Of a stretch of 64,000 bases of DNA, positions 32,518-42,834 are shown in pieces. The stretch is from contig JAKOGI010000024.1 of NCBI GenBank assembly GCA_029747015.1, forward strand, positions 1,044,001 to 1,108,000, in the 5' to 3' direction. Below the pieces are notes generated by a model. The model had not been told where the DNA came from and made no database searches. It saw only the letters and a program-made list of their open reading frames with translations. The stretch is from Carnegiea gigantea (Eukaryota > Streptophyta > Magnoliopsida > Caryophyllales > Cactaceae). Both the position numbers and the translations under genes were made by a program. Each line of letters opens with the position of its first letter. Positions within the stretch are counted from its first letter, which is position 1.

Positions 32518-34515
32518 ATGGCTTCAATCGAAGGCTCTGGAAGTTCTGCTTCTTCAATCAGGGGAAGGAAGCCATTCGAATCAGCCTCAGAAACAAGTCC
32601 TGACCTTGTTGTCTTCACGCTGTTTTTAATGGCGATTCTAGAAGGTAAACCCTCTAGTCCTCCTCGCCCAATTAGCTTCAAACCCTTCCGGCTTTTGAAG
32701 AGTGTCGGACTAAAATCAGTAGGCTTGGGTTTGAAAGACATTCCCTACAATTTTGGTTGGGAATGGGTGGTATTTGAGGGATCAACTGTTTACCCGCTGC
32801 CCAAGTTGGGAAATCTGATGAAAATCTTGGGTCTAAAGATGAAGTCTTTGAGTCCCCTGTCGACTTCTCTGAGTTTGTTGAGCCCTGTTCTTTTGGGCTG
32901 TTCCCTAAAAAGGAAACAGTTGCTGAAACAGGGTCTGAATCCCTCAATTTTGTGTGTAAGGAGGACCTAAGGGATTATCTGAGAGGAAGTTCTGAGGAGA
33001 GATCCTTGGAAACAGGGGGAAGCCATGGTGGAAACATTTCCCCTGCTGAGCCTGAGTTAGCCACTCCGGTCTTCCAAACCGGAGAGAAAAGAAAAAGGGT
33101 TAAGATGGTGGCTAGGCGTAGCAGAACGCCTAGATCAAGGCCACAAACAAGGCCTCAACCCTCAAAAGCCTCAGCCCCCTCTCCTCCAAAATCTGCTAAG
33201 CCCACGCGCAAATCTGCAAGAATTGCCTTCTACTCCACTCCTAGAACCACAAAATCTTCCACTCCAGTCATTGAGGAAATTTCTTCCTCTTCTTCTTCTG
33301 CGGGATTCTCGGATTCGATTCTGAGAACACCCCCTTTAAACAGGGGACCCCGGTGTTCTCCGAGTCCTCCAAAGAACAAGCTCCTCCTAAGAAAACCACT
33401 CTCCCTGCCATTAAGTCTTCTCCTCCAACAGCCCCTCCCAAGAGAAAGACCTTCACCCCTTCTCTCTCCAAATCAGCTACACCTATGACTACCTCTTCTG
33501 CTCCTCCCCTCAAAAGCGCGAAAAAGACCACTACCTCCCCTTCTTCTACCAAGGTTGCGCATCTGCTCAAGCACAACATAGTGAGGGGGAAGATAGTGAA
33601 AGTTCCCTTTTTCCAGGAACATGGGTTAGAGGTGTTCCTGCAGAAACTGAGAGCCCGGCAATGGTTGGATCTCTTTGCAAACACCGAGTTGGGGTGTTCT
33701 GGACTCGAGTTGGCTGAATTCTATGCCAACTGTGCTGTCACCGAAGGAGCGGTGATAAGCACCATTGGTGATAAAGAAGTACAACTTGATGCCCGCTCTC
33801 TGGGTGACATTTTGGGTGTCCCCTCACATGGTTTTGATGTGTATGTGAGGGAGGATAAGTCTGTCTTAGGGACAGCCAGGCTGCTCGAGCTTTCACAGCG
33901 GTTAAGTCAAAACCAGGGTCTGCAAACACCCACCTCTGTGAAGAAGGGTGACATGACCCCCTGCATCAATTGCTCTTCATGTTCGTTATTAGGAACATAA
34001 TTCCAAGGGGTCAGGGTCGCAATTAGGCTGATGCCCTAGATCAGTGCCTGGTGGATCTATTGGACAAGGAGGAACCCATTAGCCTTCCTGCCCTTATGAT
34101 TCGCCATATTGCGCGTATTACAAACACTACTCGGGCACATGATCTTGGATATGGCTTTCTGCTGACGAAGGTCTTTGAGCATTTTGGGATAGAGCTCAAA
34201 AAGAAGGTGGCTGCCTAACTCATTGATGAGATAGGGACTGACACCCTTATGGGGTGTGGCTATGCTTTGGCCGAGGGCTCTGCCTCCAAACAGGGCACCA
34301 GACCACCTCGCCCTGTTCCTGGCCGTTCCTCAGGGAAACTTGAGGATGTTCTTCAAGATAATTCTCGGCTCAAGGAAGAGCTCTCTGCTGTCAAAGTTGC
34401 CTTAGATGAAGAGAAGGCCCTCTCTGCCAAACGCCATGAAGACCTCCTGGCCCTTCTCTCTTCTCTTGCTCCCAAAATCCCTTCTCCACAGTCACCATCA
34501 CCCACTGCTCCCTAA
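32518..34515 (+). pseudogene. SIRE env-like ORF3, frameshifted
   Basis: A third coding region begins MASIEGSGSSASSIRGRK at 32518. It runs through three phases (32518-32970, 32952-33488, 33353-34000), and after stops a last piece runs 34249-34515. It encodes a Ser/Pro/Lys-rich middle part and then a conserved block with RGKIVKVPFFQEHGLEVFL, ARQWLDLFANTE and DARSLGDILGVP, matching the 'putative plant transposon protein' domain of SIRE env-like products. The C-terminus (LKEELSAVKVALDEEK) is a predicted coiled coil. I see no clear signal peptide. Its role in plants is unknown; 'env-like' describes position only. Confidence 0.8.
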
Positions 34516-34799
34516 TTCTGTCGGATGTTTCCTCATGTTTTCTTCCCTCTCCCTTTATGTTTTTGTTTGGTATTGTATATCTCTGGGCTGTTAATGAAAT
34601 CTCTTGTTGTTGTCAACACCATGTGATTGCCCATTGTTTATGCTTTTTAATGATGCCAAAAGGGGGAAGATGTCTGACCATATGACTTCCATATGACTTG
34701 CTCTATGACCTAGCACCTAGTGTGGATCCCTATCAGCATTCTTTAAGTTTTAAAGTTTTTTTAATTTTTGTCAATATGGTCACTTGGTTTGTCATCATC
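34516..34799. other. SIRE 3' untranslated region
   Basis: AT-rich spacer between the env-like frame and the PPT. It includes a smaller purine tract, AAAAGGGGGAAGA, at about 34659-34671 that resembles an additional PPT-like site. Confidence 0.5.
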
Positions 34800-34813
34800 A
34801 AAAAGGGGGAATT
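34800..34813 (+). promoter_or_regulatory. Polypurine tract of SIRE element
   Basis: AAAAAGGGGGAATT directly precedes the 3' LTR start TGTTGCATAA. Confidence 0.9.
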
Positions 34814-36462
34814 TGTTGCATAATTATATTTAGTTTTGATGATAACAAATCCAAGTGTAACATATTTGTCTAAGTAATGTTGTTCCAAACAAGCTCTCCT
34901 AACAGGGCCTACACTGTTGTTTGTAATATTCGTATTAACCTGAATGCTAAATGTTGAGAACAAGTCTCAGGAACAGGTTCCAAGTTTCAGTGATACAAGA
35001 TCAGCAAACAACAAATCTCGCCAAACAGTTGGCTAAGTCTTAAGGAACAAGTTCTTACATTCAGCTATACAAGATCACCCAAGGAATCAAGATGACCAAG
35101 GTGTTTGGAGCAGCATATTTATTCTTAACAAGATGACTGATTCTTACAACAAGAAGTCTTGGTTTGGTTTAGTTTTTATCTTTTAGACTCTTATTAATAT
35201 GCCAATCTTGTAAGTCTCAATTTAATACTTCTTAAAACGGTTTTTGACATTTGCTTTGGAACACCAATTTCCAAACAACCCTACAAACAGGGTGCCTAAG
35301 GTGTTCCTGAAACTGCAGCAGCCTCGACTAACTGTTTCACCAGTAAATTTCCTTTGGTTGGGTGCCAGCTCTAAAGGATCTATTTATGAAATCCTAGGCT
35401 AACTAATTAAGTTCTAAAAAGGATTATTTTTGATTTGAAAAAGATTGCAAAACCGTTTTTGCTAGGCTAACTAATTAAGTTCTAAAAAGGATTATTTTTG
35501 ATTTGAAAAAGATTGCAAAACCGTTTTTGCTAAGGATCTCTTTTCAAAATTCTTATCCCTTATTTTTAGGCCGTGATTGATTTCAAATTTGGAACCGAAA
35601 TCTTTATCATTTTTTTTTGGGCTAAATCTGCACAGCTATATTTAGTGGGTAATTAGTTTTTATCCCTTGAAAAATCAAATTCCATTATTTTAGTAAAATC
35701 TTATCTTCTCTAGCCGTTGGCAATCTTTTTTGAAGAAACTCCCTAAGCTGCTAATATTAGAAGATTTTGTTATCCTTTTTAAAAGTATTAGTCGTTGGGT
35801 TTGTGTGTTTAAATAATGAAATCTTCTCTCCCATTTAGATATCCGGTTTTTACACAAGAAGTAAGAGATTTCCAAAAACTGCATTTCAAAGAGAAAAACC
35901 GTGACAGGCTTGTGCTCAACTGAGCTTTCAATATATTGGCATAATAGGACTTCATTGTACCTTACATCTGCTTAAGTCAGAAGCACCCCCAGTAAGGTGT
36001 TTTGTACCCCTGTTCTCAGATCAGAAAGTGAGTGAGTGTGTCCATAGTCGAGTGGACTTTGGACGTGTCCAATATAGTGTGATTGGACGTGGTGTAACCT
36101 GTCTTAGGGAAGAAGGTTACGTGGGTTACAAGTTGTAACAAGGAGTGTTACTTTTGTAACGTGTTCAGCCCGTTAGTGAAGTGGTTAAATCCTACACGAG
36201 GTAGGTCGTGGTTTTTCACACCTCAGTTGGGCTAGAGGTGTTTTCCACGTAAAAATTGTGTGTGCTTTATTTCCGCATTTATTACTTTGAATTTCGCTGC
36301 TGAACCAATTGGGAACAACCGCTGCAAACAAGGCTTAAGGTTATTTGTGATTTACGAACAGTCTCTGCAATCAAGTGCTACGGCTGTTTATAAGTTATTT
36401 GGCAAAAATCGGCCACCACAATTCACCCCCCTTCTGTGGTTGTGTACTCTTGGAATTCAACA
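34814..36462 (+). repeat. 3' LTR of SIRE element
   Basis: Begins TGTTGCATAATTATAT and ends GGAATTCAACA, followed by the GAAGG duplication. Alignable with the 5' LTR end to end. One 9-10 bp deletion near 36404 removes the second of two GGCG-containing repeats present in the 5' copy (about 26905). Confidence 0.93.
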
Positions 36463-37120
36463 GAAGGTTTTCTCGTCTGTAATTTGCACAAATTTGTGAT
36501 GAATTAAGTATATACGTTGAAGTTAATAATTTGTATAATTAGTTTGCATGTAATTACATAAATTTAATAGTTTATATAGTTGGTTTGTCATATTGATGTT
36601 CGTTTGTTAGGATGATAAATTGTTCTCAATTTTGCACTTTATTGTTAATAAATATAATTTTTTATTAATTAAGCATAACTTTAATGCTAATATCAATTTA
36701 ACGTCAATGATGAGAATTTGTTGTGTAATAAGTATATTCAAATATCTTTTTATAGTTGGGTACTATATTTTTTATATTTTCTAAATAGAAATTAAAAATA
36801 CCGATGGAAACTGCAACAAATTCCGACGGAATTTCCACCGCCATCTGCGGAAAATTAATTTTTTTTGAAAAATTTTTTCCAGGCTTCTTTGCATCTAACA
36901 GATATATCCGTCATCCCTCCCCATTTTCGTCAGAGGGCCCTTCTGACGGACTGGCGACTGCCATCAGAGAGTGTTTGATGGAACATCTAATTCCGTCGGA
37001 TTGCCTTTCCGACTGTGATTATTCCAACGGACACGGTTGACTGAAATATCCATCAAAAAATTCTTTTTCCGACGGAGAATACTACTTTTTCCATTGGAAA
37101 AACTAGATTTTTTAGTAGTG

Positions 37121-38478
37121 ACACTGACTAACAAATTGGGATGCAACTTACTCAACCAAATACTGTACAAAGCCAAAAGGTCCTTCTATAAGGATCCTAA
37201 ACTGGGTATAAAACAGAGTAGGTTCAACTTCAGGAGAAAAAACACGGTTCCTCAATAGGTAAAAGTTAGCCAACAAAAAAGCGGAAATTCAGTAAAAGGA
37301 AAACTCATTTGCTAAATCATTTTACAAAATGAAAAGGACTTTACCGTTCTCAGAGCACTAATAGCTGCGCAGACACACTGAAGATCTCCCCACTTCAACT
37401 GCTTCCTGATTCGATTTTCCTTAGTCTATGAAACCGTGGATCGAAAATTCATAGACGCTCAAGATCTCGGTGAAAGAGCTAGGAAATACTCATAAAATCA
37501 GAGCTACCCAAAACAACAGAGGTTAGGTGTCGCCAATAAAAAGAAAAAAAAAAAGAAGGAAGAGGAATCTTTCCTTAATAACTCTCCTTATACCCGCAAG
37601 GGGTATATTTGTACATTGCTCCCCACAAGTGCACTCAACCTTCCAGATACCTTGGTGGATTCTGTAAATTAAGGTGGATTATGCAGGAACTCCCCAGTTT
37701 AAATACCTTCTCCTATATAAATCAACTAAGTTGACTTACTAGTGAAAGTCGCAGGGGTTGCCGAGGTCGACAAAGATAGTTGTGCCAATAAGGAAAGTGA
37801 GAATTAACCGGAATTGTTAATACGAGGAGTGTTGGGCCCACCGCTAATCATCATTATAGGAGAAGTGATCTCTGGGAGGAAGAGATCCTGTGATTGGCTC
37901 AAAGAGATCAAGGAGTTGATCACATGAACATAAAACTCCTTATAGACTAACAGCTCTCCTGTGAACCAAGACCCGTTAGCATAGCGAAATCAATAGAAGT
38001 GATAGTCATCTCACTAAAAGGGAGGTGAAATCTGTTAGTAGTATTCCAAAATCACTCGACCACCCCACGAGTGATGAAGCGATTAGTTAAGTACACCACC
38101 CCACATAATGCAGAGTAGAAGGAACTTAATCACGCATTTTCTACAACAGCCTGAATTTGAGCCCTCCATGCACCGAGTTCAAGCATGAACTTTCTACGGG
38201 CACCAGCACCCCAAATTATATCATCTTCAAAGAAAGAAGAGAACATATTTTAGGTCCACACCAGATGGACATTAAAAAGGCAAATAGTAAGAAAACAAGT
38301 AGTAAGAGGAACAAACTCTTACCACATTTATAGTTGCATGGCTAGATGCATAGCGCCTGACATCTAGCAAAAGGTCATGCCCATCCCAGATATCGAAAAG
38401 CCTCCATTCTCTTTCGATGAAAGAATCTTGAGGAAGCCTTACTTCTGTATGAGGAAGATGAGCTCTTCTTATAATCAT
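37121..38478 (-). pseudogene. Antisense plant mobile domain (PMD)-like gene, upstream part
   Basis: On the minus strand an ATG at 38478 opens MIIRRAHLPHTEVRLPQDSF and runs 68 codons. A GTAAGA donor lies near 38324 and a TTTGAAG acceptor near 38231. Beyond that, DDIIWGAGARRKFMLEL leads, after stops, to FHLPFSEMTITSIDFAMLTGL (about 38028-37966). That block fits the PMD signature F-H-L-P-x-G-E-x-T-I-T-x-x-D-x-x-x-L-x-G-L. PMD proteins (MAIN/MAIL1 family) occur both as host genes and as extra frames in Ty3/gypsy and MULE transposons. The frame continues to 37121, where the CACTA element interrupts it. Exon phases do not join cleanly and there are stops, so it is a pseudogene. Confidence 0.55.
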
Positions 38479-38587
38479 GATTTCCTTTCAAAATAAAACT
38501 AAGAAACGAAAGAGAGAGTAGAACCTAAGAACACGCACTTGAAAGCAAGAGAAGAGGATGGTGTGAATTATGCAAAGAAGAGCAGGC

Positions 38588-38595
38588 TATTTATA
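38588..38595 (-). promoter_or_regulatory. TATA box of the antisense PMD-like gene
   Basis: On the minus strand TATAAATA (within CTATAAATAGCC) lies 110 bases upstream of the ATG at 38478. A CT-rich leader (TACTCTCTCTTTCG) lies between them. Spacing and context fit a plant promoter with a short 5' untranslated region. Confidence 0.5.
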
Positions 38596-38599
38596 GAAA

Positions 38600-39072
38600 A
38601 AGAAGGTAAACCAAGGGAGATGCATATCGCTTGAGTTCTATCTAGAGGTACCTTGCCAAACAACAACCATCCAAGGAACTAAAAAGCAAGAAAAAACAAG
38701 CCCCCAAAAAAAAAAAAAAAAAGAGGAGGGCCACGCCTAAGGAATCGGCCGGCATCTATATCAAAGGGAACACTATAAAGTTTAAAGCATGCAAGGAGCT
38801 AGAAGCAATGAAGAAAAAAAATCAAAAGTAATTATAATAAGGGTCGGCCTATACCTATCCTCATGTATGCCAATGTTGGACAAGAATCTTGCAAAGAAAA
38901 AAGCAAAAGACATCACCCAGGAAGCTGGTCGGTTCCCTAAAGAAGGAGATACGCATGCAAAGACTAGTAAAAAGAGTAAAGAAGCAAAGAAAAAGAAGTC
39001 ATGGACCAGTGTCAGCTCCGGCCGGTTCCCTATGTAAATTGGGGCCAAAAGCATGCATCAAAACAAGTGGCA
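38600..39072. other. Tat 3' region, no supported gene
   Basis: Contains a poly-A run (38707-38722) and short open frames on both strands without recognisable domains (38782-39188). Probably noncoding Tat 3' sequence upstream of the tandem repeats. Confidence 0.3.
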
Positions 39073-39790
39073 ATCAGATCATCAAACTGAAGAATTATCA
39101 GTACATAAATCGCACAATGATCAAAGGATTATCAGTGCGTAAACTGGACGATGATCGAAGAAGTAGCCAAAAGATTATCAATATGTAAATCGCACGATAA
39201 TCAAAGAATTATCAGTGCATAAAACGGACAATGATCAAAGAGGTAGCTGAAGGATTATCAATATGTAAGTCGCGCGATGTTCAATGAATTATCGGCACAT
39301 AAATCAGACGATGATCGAAGACATAGCCAAAGGATTATCAGTACATAAATTACACAATGATCAAAGAATTACCTGTGCAGAAATCAGACGAGGTGGCTAA
39401 AGGATTGTTAGCACGTAAACACACGATGATCAAAGAATTATCAGTGCATAAATCGAATGATAATCGAAGAAGTAGCCAAAGGATTGTTAGCATGTAAATT
39501 GCACGATCATCAAAGGATTATCTGTGTATAAATTGGATGATAATCGAAGAGTTTTGAAGGATTATCAGTGTGTAAATCACACAATGGTCAAAGAATTATC
39601 AGTGCATAAATCGAACAATAGCTTAAGAATTATCAATATGTAAATCACACGATAATCAGAGGATTATCAGGGTGTAAATCAGATGATAATCAAAGAATTT
39701 TGAAGGATTACCAATACGTAAACCAGACGATGATCAAAGGATTATCAGTGCATAAATCAGATGATCATCGAAGAATTATTGATTGGATGA
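39073..39790 (+). repeat. 34/46-bp higher-order tandem repeat block
   Basis: About 18 diverged units of the form ATCAAAGAATTATCAGTGCA plus TAAATCGNACGATG (34 bp). In the left part these alternate with a 46-bp version carrying a 12-base insert (AGTAGCCAAAGG-like), giving an 80-bp higher-order period. In the right part the insert is shortened (TTTTGAAGG) or missing. Tandem repeats in the 3' untranslated region are known for Tat/Ogre-type elements and can seed satellite DNA. Confidence 0.85.
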
Positions 39791-39900
39791 TAGATCGCTA
39801 GACCTGTAGCAAAGGTTCGTTACTCCAACAATAGGGGGAAAGAATCAATTAGTCTCACTAGACCAGTAGCAAAGGCCCACTAATCCGGCGAAAGGATAAA
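39791..39900 (+). repeat. Short diverged direct repeat with PPT-like tract
   Basis: Two related units: GCTAGACCTGTAGCAAAGG (39798) and ACTAGACCAGTAGCAAAGG (39859). Between them lies ATAGGGGGAAAGA (39831-39843), which could be the PPT of the Tat element. Confidence 0.4.
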
Positions 39901-40424
39901 GTTATCTGCTTCAAGATGAAGGAAAGCTAGGCATCGGACCTTCAGATCCAATAGTGGTTAAGGTTCAGACACTTCAATAATGATAGATAGGTGCTAAGAC
40001 TTCAATACGTCCAAGTCATGGCAAAATTTTAAGCACTTACTTTAAGTTTTGCCTAAAAATGGCAGACTTTAATTGCTCGATGTTGACGCAATTAACCTAG
40101 TCGTGAACCCGGAAGCCCAATGAGGTGATCAATCACAATAAAATGGCAAAAAAAAATGATAATAATGAGAGTCCAATTAGAGGAGAGGTGGCTCGAGTCA
40201 GCAAGGCCCGTTGGGGGGTGGGAGCCGGCCGATTTACTGAGGCTGGACCCTTTTTTCTCCCTTTTTTGCTCCCTTTTTTCCCGAATTCAAGTCCAACTCA
40301 ATTATTAGTGACAATTTTGCAAGCGCGTCTGGTTAAGGGCATATTCCTGATAATACTAGAAAAGTCATTAAGCCTAATATGATTAAGATGCAGTGTTCTT
40401 TTCCTAGGTGGAGTCCATCTAATT

Positions 40425-40680
40425 ATCACTTATAAAAGGGGGTACTTCAAAATATGAAAAAAAAAAAGAGAGAAAAAGGAGGGAATGAGCAATCAATCAA
40501 TCAATAAGAACCAAGTCAATTTGTGAGATCAGAGCTGTTGAGAGATCATCTGAGAGATTCTTAGGAAATCATTGTCAGTCAACTATAATCCGAAATCTCT
40601 TATATAAGATTAGCGCCATAATCACTCCATTAGGTTCCCCAGGTAATCTGGTATGTTGATCTGAGGTAAAAATTTCATCT
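40425..40680 (+). promoter_or_regulatory. LTR-like promoter region, possibly the Tat 3' LTR
   Basis: CTTATAAAAGGGGG (40431-40444) is a strong TATA box, followed by a purine-rich leader and text like the R/U5 part of an LTR (GAGAGATCATCTGAGAG and onward). No second copy of this sequence is in the window, so LTR borders cannot be proved. Its position after the tandem repeats fits the 3' LTR of the Tat element. Confidence 0.4.
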
Positions 40681-42449
40681 TTTTCTTCCTGTTTTCTCTT
40701 TTTATGCTTATTGTGTTCTTATAAGTCAATAAAGATACAATCTTTTAGGTAGTTCCTATCCGCTGCAAATTATTTATTTTACCTATCCTTGCATAAGACT
40801 AAAGATTGTACCGTTTTGCATGATTTTATATGAAATATTACTAATATTTGCATGATTGTATGTTAGTGTAATTAAAGCTTTAGATTTCTCATGTTAAATA
40901 GTAGAGGTCGCCAGTGATGATGGGCGATGATGTGATGCACACCATTGCATCATCATACCTTCGCCGCCGGAGTTGGATCCTCGGTTTGAGACTAAGGAGT
41001 CAATATGAGTCCCCACACCAGGGATTGTATGGGGGCTCATCGAAAAACTTTTTGAAGTTGAATTGATTCGTTTATTCACTGTCCCTTCGGTTGTCTCTAT
41101 CGGTAGGATTCATTTTGAAAAAAGACTTGGTTTGTAAGTTTTTTTAAAAACTCATTAGCGATTCTATTAAATTGTATAATCACATTATTTGTATTCTTTC
41201 TTATTTCCTACCCCTTTTCTGATATCTATACTCAGCAGAGTGTTACTGATCCTACACGGTAAGATTGTTTTGAGTAGGAAAAAGGGTCCTAATTTGACAC
41301 AGGAACTAGCCGATTCCTACGCCACGTAGGACATCTGCTTCCTGAATCAAACAATCATCATTGCCATGGATCAGGACTAGGAAAAACTGGACCTGATTTT
41401 AGTGCAGGAACCGGCTGGTTCCTGGGTTAAACTCAGGAGCCAGCTTCCTAGTTCAATTCGTTATTTTAGTCATTTTTTTAGAAAATAAAAAGGGAATAGC
41501 AATTAGCTCTCTTTTCCAAAAAAAATATAATAATCAAAATCAAAATAAAATACTCCTGTAAAAAGGTAGTCGAACCATTCGGGAAAAATCGCACCCTCGG
41601 AAGGTGGATCCTTACAGATGCTAATGGAGTCCTCCGAAAAAATCCAACGCCAACTTGGTCTCTATTATTGTATGATTAATTGTTGTCTCTAAAATTCAAA
41701 TGCTAACAAGTAGTTTTCTTGTATTGTCTGTTCATTTACTTGCGATCTACCTCATTCTAGTTTGTTTCAATGCTTCTGACTTCTTACATATTTCGAATAA
41801 GATTTCTCCAGCTTCTTTTAAGCATTCTTATGCTCTTTTATAAATTTTTCAATTTCTTTTCAATTATTTCGTATTGTTTTAATATCCTTGAAGTTCGTTT
41901 CAATCTTGTAAATAAGCTAAATTAATCAGAAAAATATGCTCCACCATAAAAGAACAGGCCACGAAACAGGGGGGAAAAAACGAAATCAATCTGAGACTAT
42001 TTCATTTAATAATTAGCAGTGGCTACAATTTATTTTTTAATGTCGGATAAGAAAAATATGTTGATTGGATGATACAGAGTTAAGCACATTAATGCTAATA
42101 CTATGAGCACTTTAAACAAATTATCCTTGAACTTTTGATCAAAGGTGTCCTTGAACTACAAAGCTAAAGTAAATACCCTTAGTTTTATAAATTTATCTTT
42201 TCTTGTTATATTAACAGATGACATGGATGTTTGATAAGATGACATGACTTATGCTAATGCTACCTTATGTTGATATTTAAATGGGGTGCCTGTGTACGGA
42301 ATTTATCAATTTTATGAATTGGAAGGAGTTCTAATCAATAAAAAAATATTATAATAATTTGTTATTAAGATTTTATTTTTATTTAGTATATTTTCTGTTT
42401 AACTGATTTCCATATAAACTTCTACATTTACCATTAGGATTCTAATATA
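40681..42449. other. AT-rich unassigned sequence
   Basis: May include the remainder of the Tat LTR and older intergenic DNA. A pair of related segments (CAGGAACTAGCCGATTCCT near 41300 and CAGGAACCGGCTGGTTCCT near 41402) form imperfect hairpins. A 60-codon minus-strand frame at 40894-41079 has no recognisable domain. No gene is supported. Confidence 0.3.
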
Positions 42450-42454
42450 CTAGT

Positions 42455-42821
42455 TGTTGACCAGTAACGATCATAATTAAGTACCATAATCCCTGAGCGA
42501 TATCGCAGTTATAATTGCGGATTAACTAAGCATTAATCTGCCATAATCTGTCATTATCTGACAGATTATGGTTGAGGTTATGGGCCTCTATAAAAGAGTG
42601 TGTGCATTATAGGCCAAGACACACATCTAAGCAGAAACATTTTCCTCAGATCTAATGCTCTCTGTCTTATCCTTCACAGAAACCTAGCCATCTCAGTGGG
42701 TTCTAATTTTGAGTGTGAAACTCTCAGTGACTCTGGTAGTCATCCATTCATAGGCAATTTTCAAGCAGGCGCCAAAGATCTGGCAAGCTTACACACAAAG
42801 GTAAACTCCAAACTACCAACA
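42455..42821 (+). repeat. 5' LTR of second copia element
   Basis: Begins TGTTGACCAGTAACG and ends ACTACCAACA. Contains the TATA-like CTATAAAAGAGTGTG at about 42588. The 3' copy matches in order with scattered substitutions. Confidence 0.9.
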
Positions 42822-42822
42822 G

Positions 42823-42834
42823 TGATATCAGAGC
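42823..42834 (+). promoter_or_regulatory. Primer-binding site, initiator tRNA-Met type
   Basis: TGATATCAGAGC differs by one G-to-A change from the standard TGGTATCAGAGC. It lies one base after the LTR. Confidence 0.85.

Larger units (their letters stand above)
25312..36462 (+). mobile_element. Ty1/copia SIRE-type retrotransposon, TSD GAAGG
   Basis: A structurally complete 11,151-bp element: LTRs of 1659 and 1649 bp, PBS, gag with two zinc knuckles, pol in copia order (protease, integrase, RT, RNase H), an env-like third frame and a PPT. It is flanked by GAAGG at 25307-25311 and 36463-36467. The env-like frame and size point to the SIRE/Maximus lineage. By eye the LTRs differ at about 45 of 1650 positions (near 2.7 percent). 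Coding frames carry stops and a frameshift, so this copy is not autonomous. Confidence 0.92.
24975..37120. mobile_element. Non-autonomous CACTA-type element carrying a nested SIRE
   Basis: The left end is CACTACTAAAAA (24975) and the right end reads TTTTTTAGTAGTG (to 37120), perfect inverted termini of CACTA (En/Spm) type over 12 bases. Both subterminal regions are dense in short CCGACGGA/TCCGTCGG motifs in both orientations, for example near 25001, 25036, 25128, 25142, 36828, 36988 and 37067. Such clusters are typical transposase-binding arrays. Without the 11.15-kb retroelement at 25312-36462 and one GAAGG copy, it is only about 985 bp with no transposase. The 3-bp flanks (GAC left, ACA right) do not match, so the TSD has decayed or is absent. 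Confidence 0.8.

Noticed and set aside
36804..37040. 78-codon open frame near the CACTA right end
   Set aside because: Composed largely of the repeated CCGACGGA-type motifs; structural, not coding.
39073..39790. CRISPR-like array
   Set aside because: Units are contiguous and diverged, with no unique spacers between identical repeats; it is a tandem repeat.
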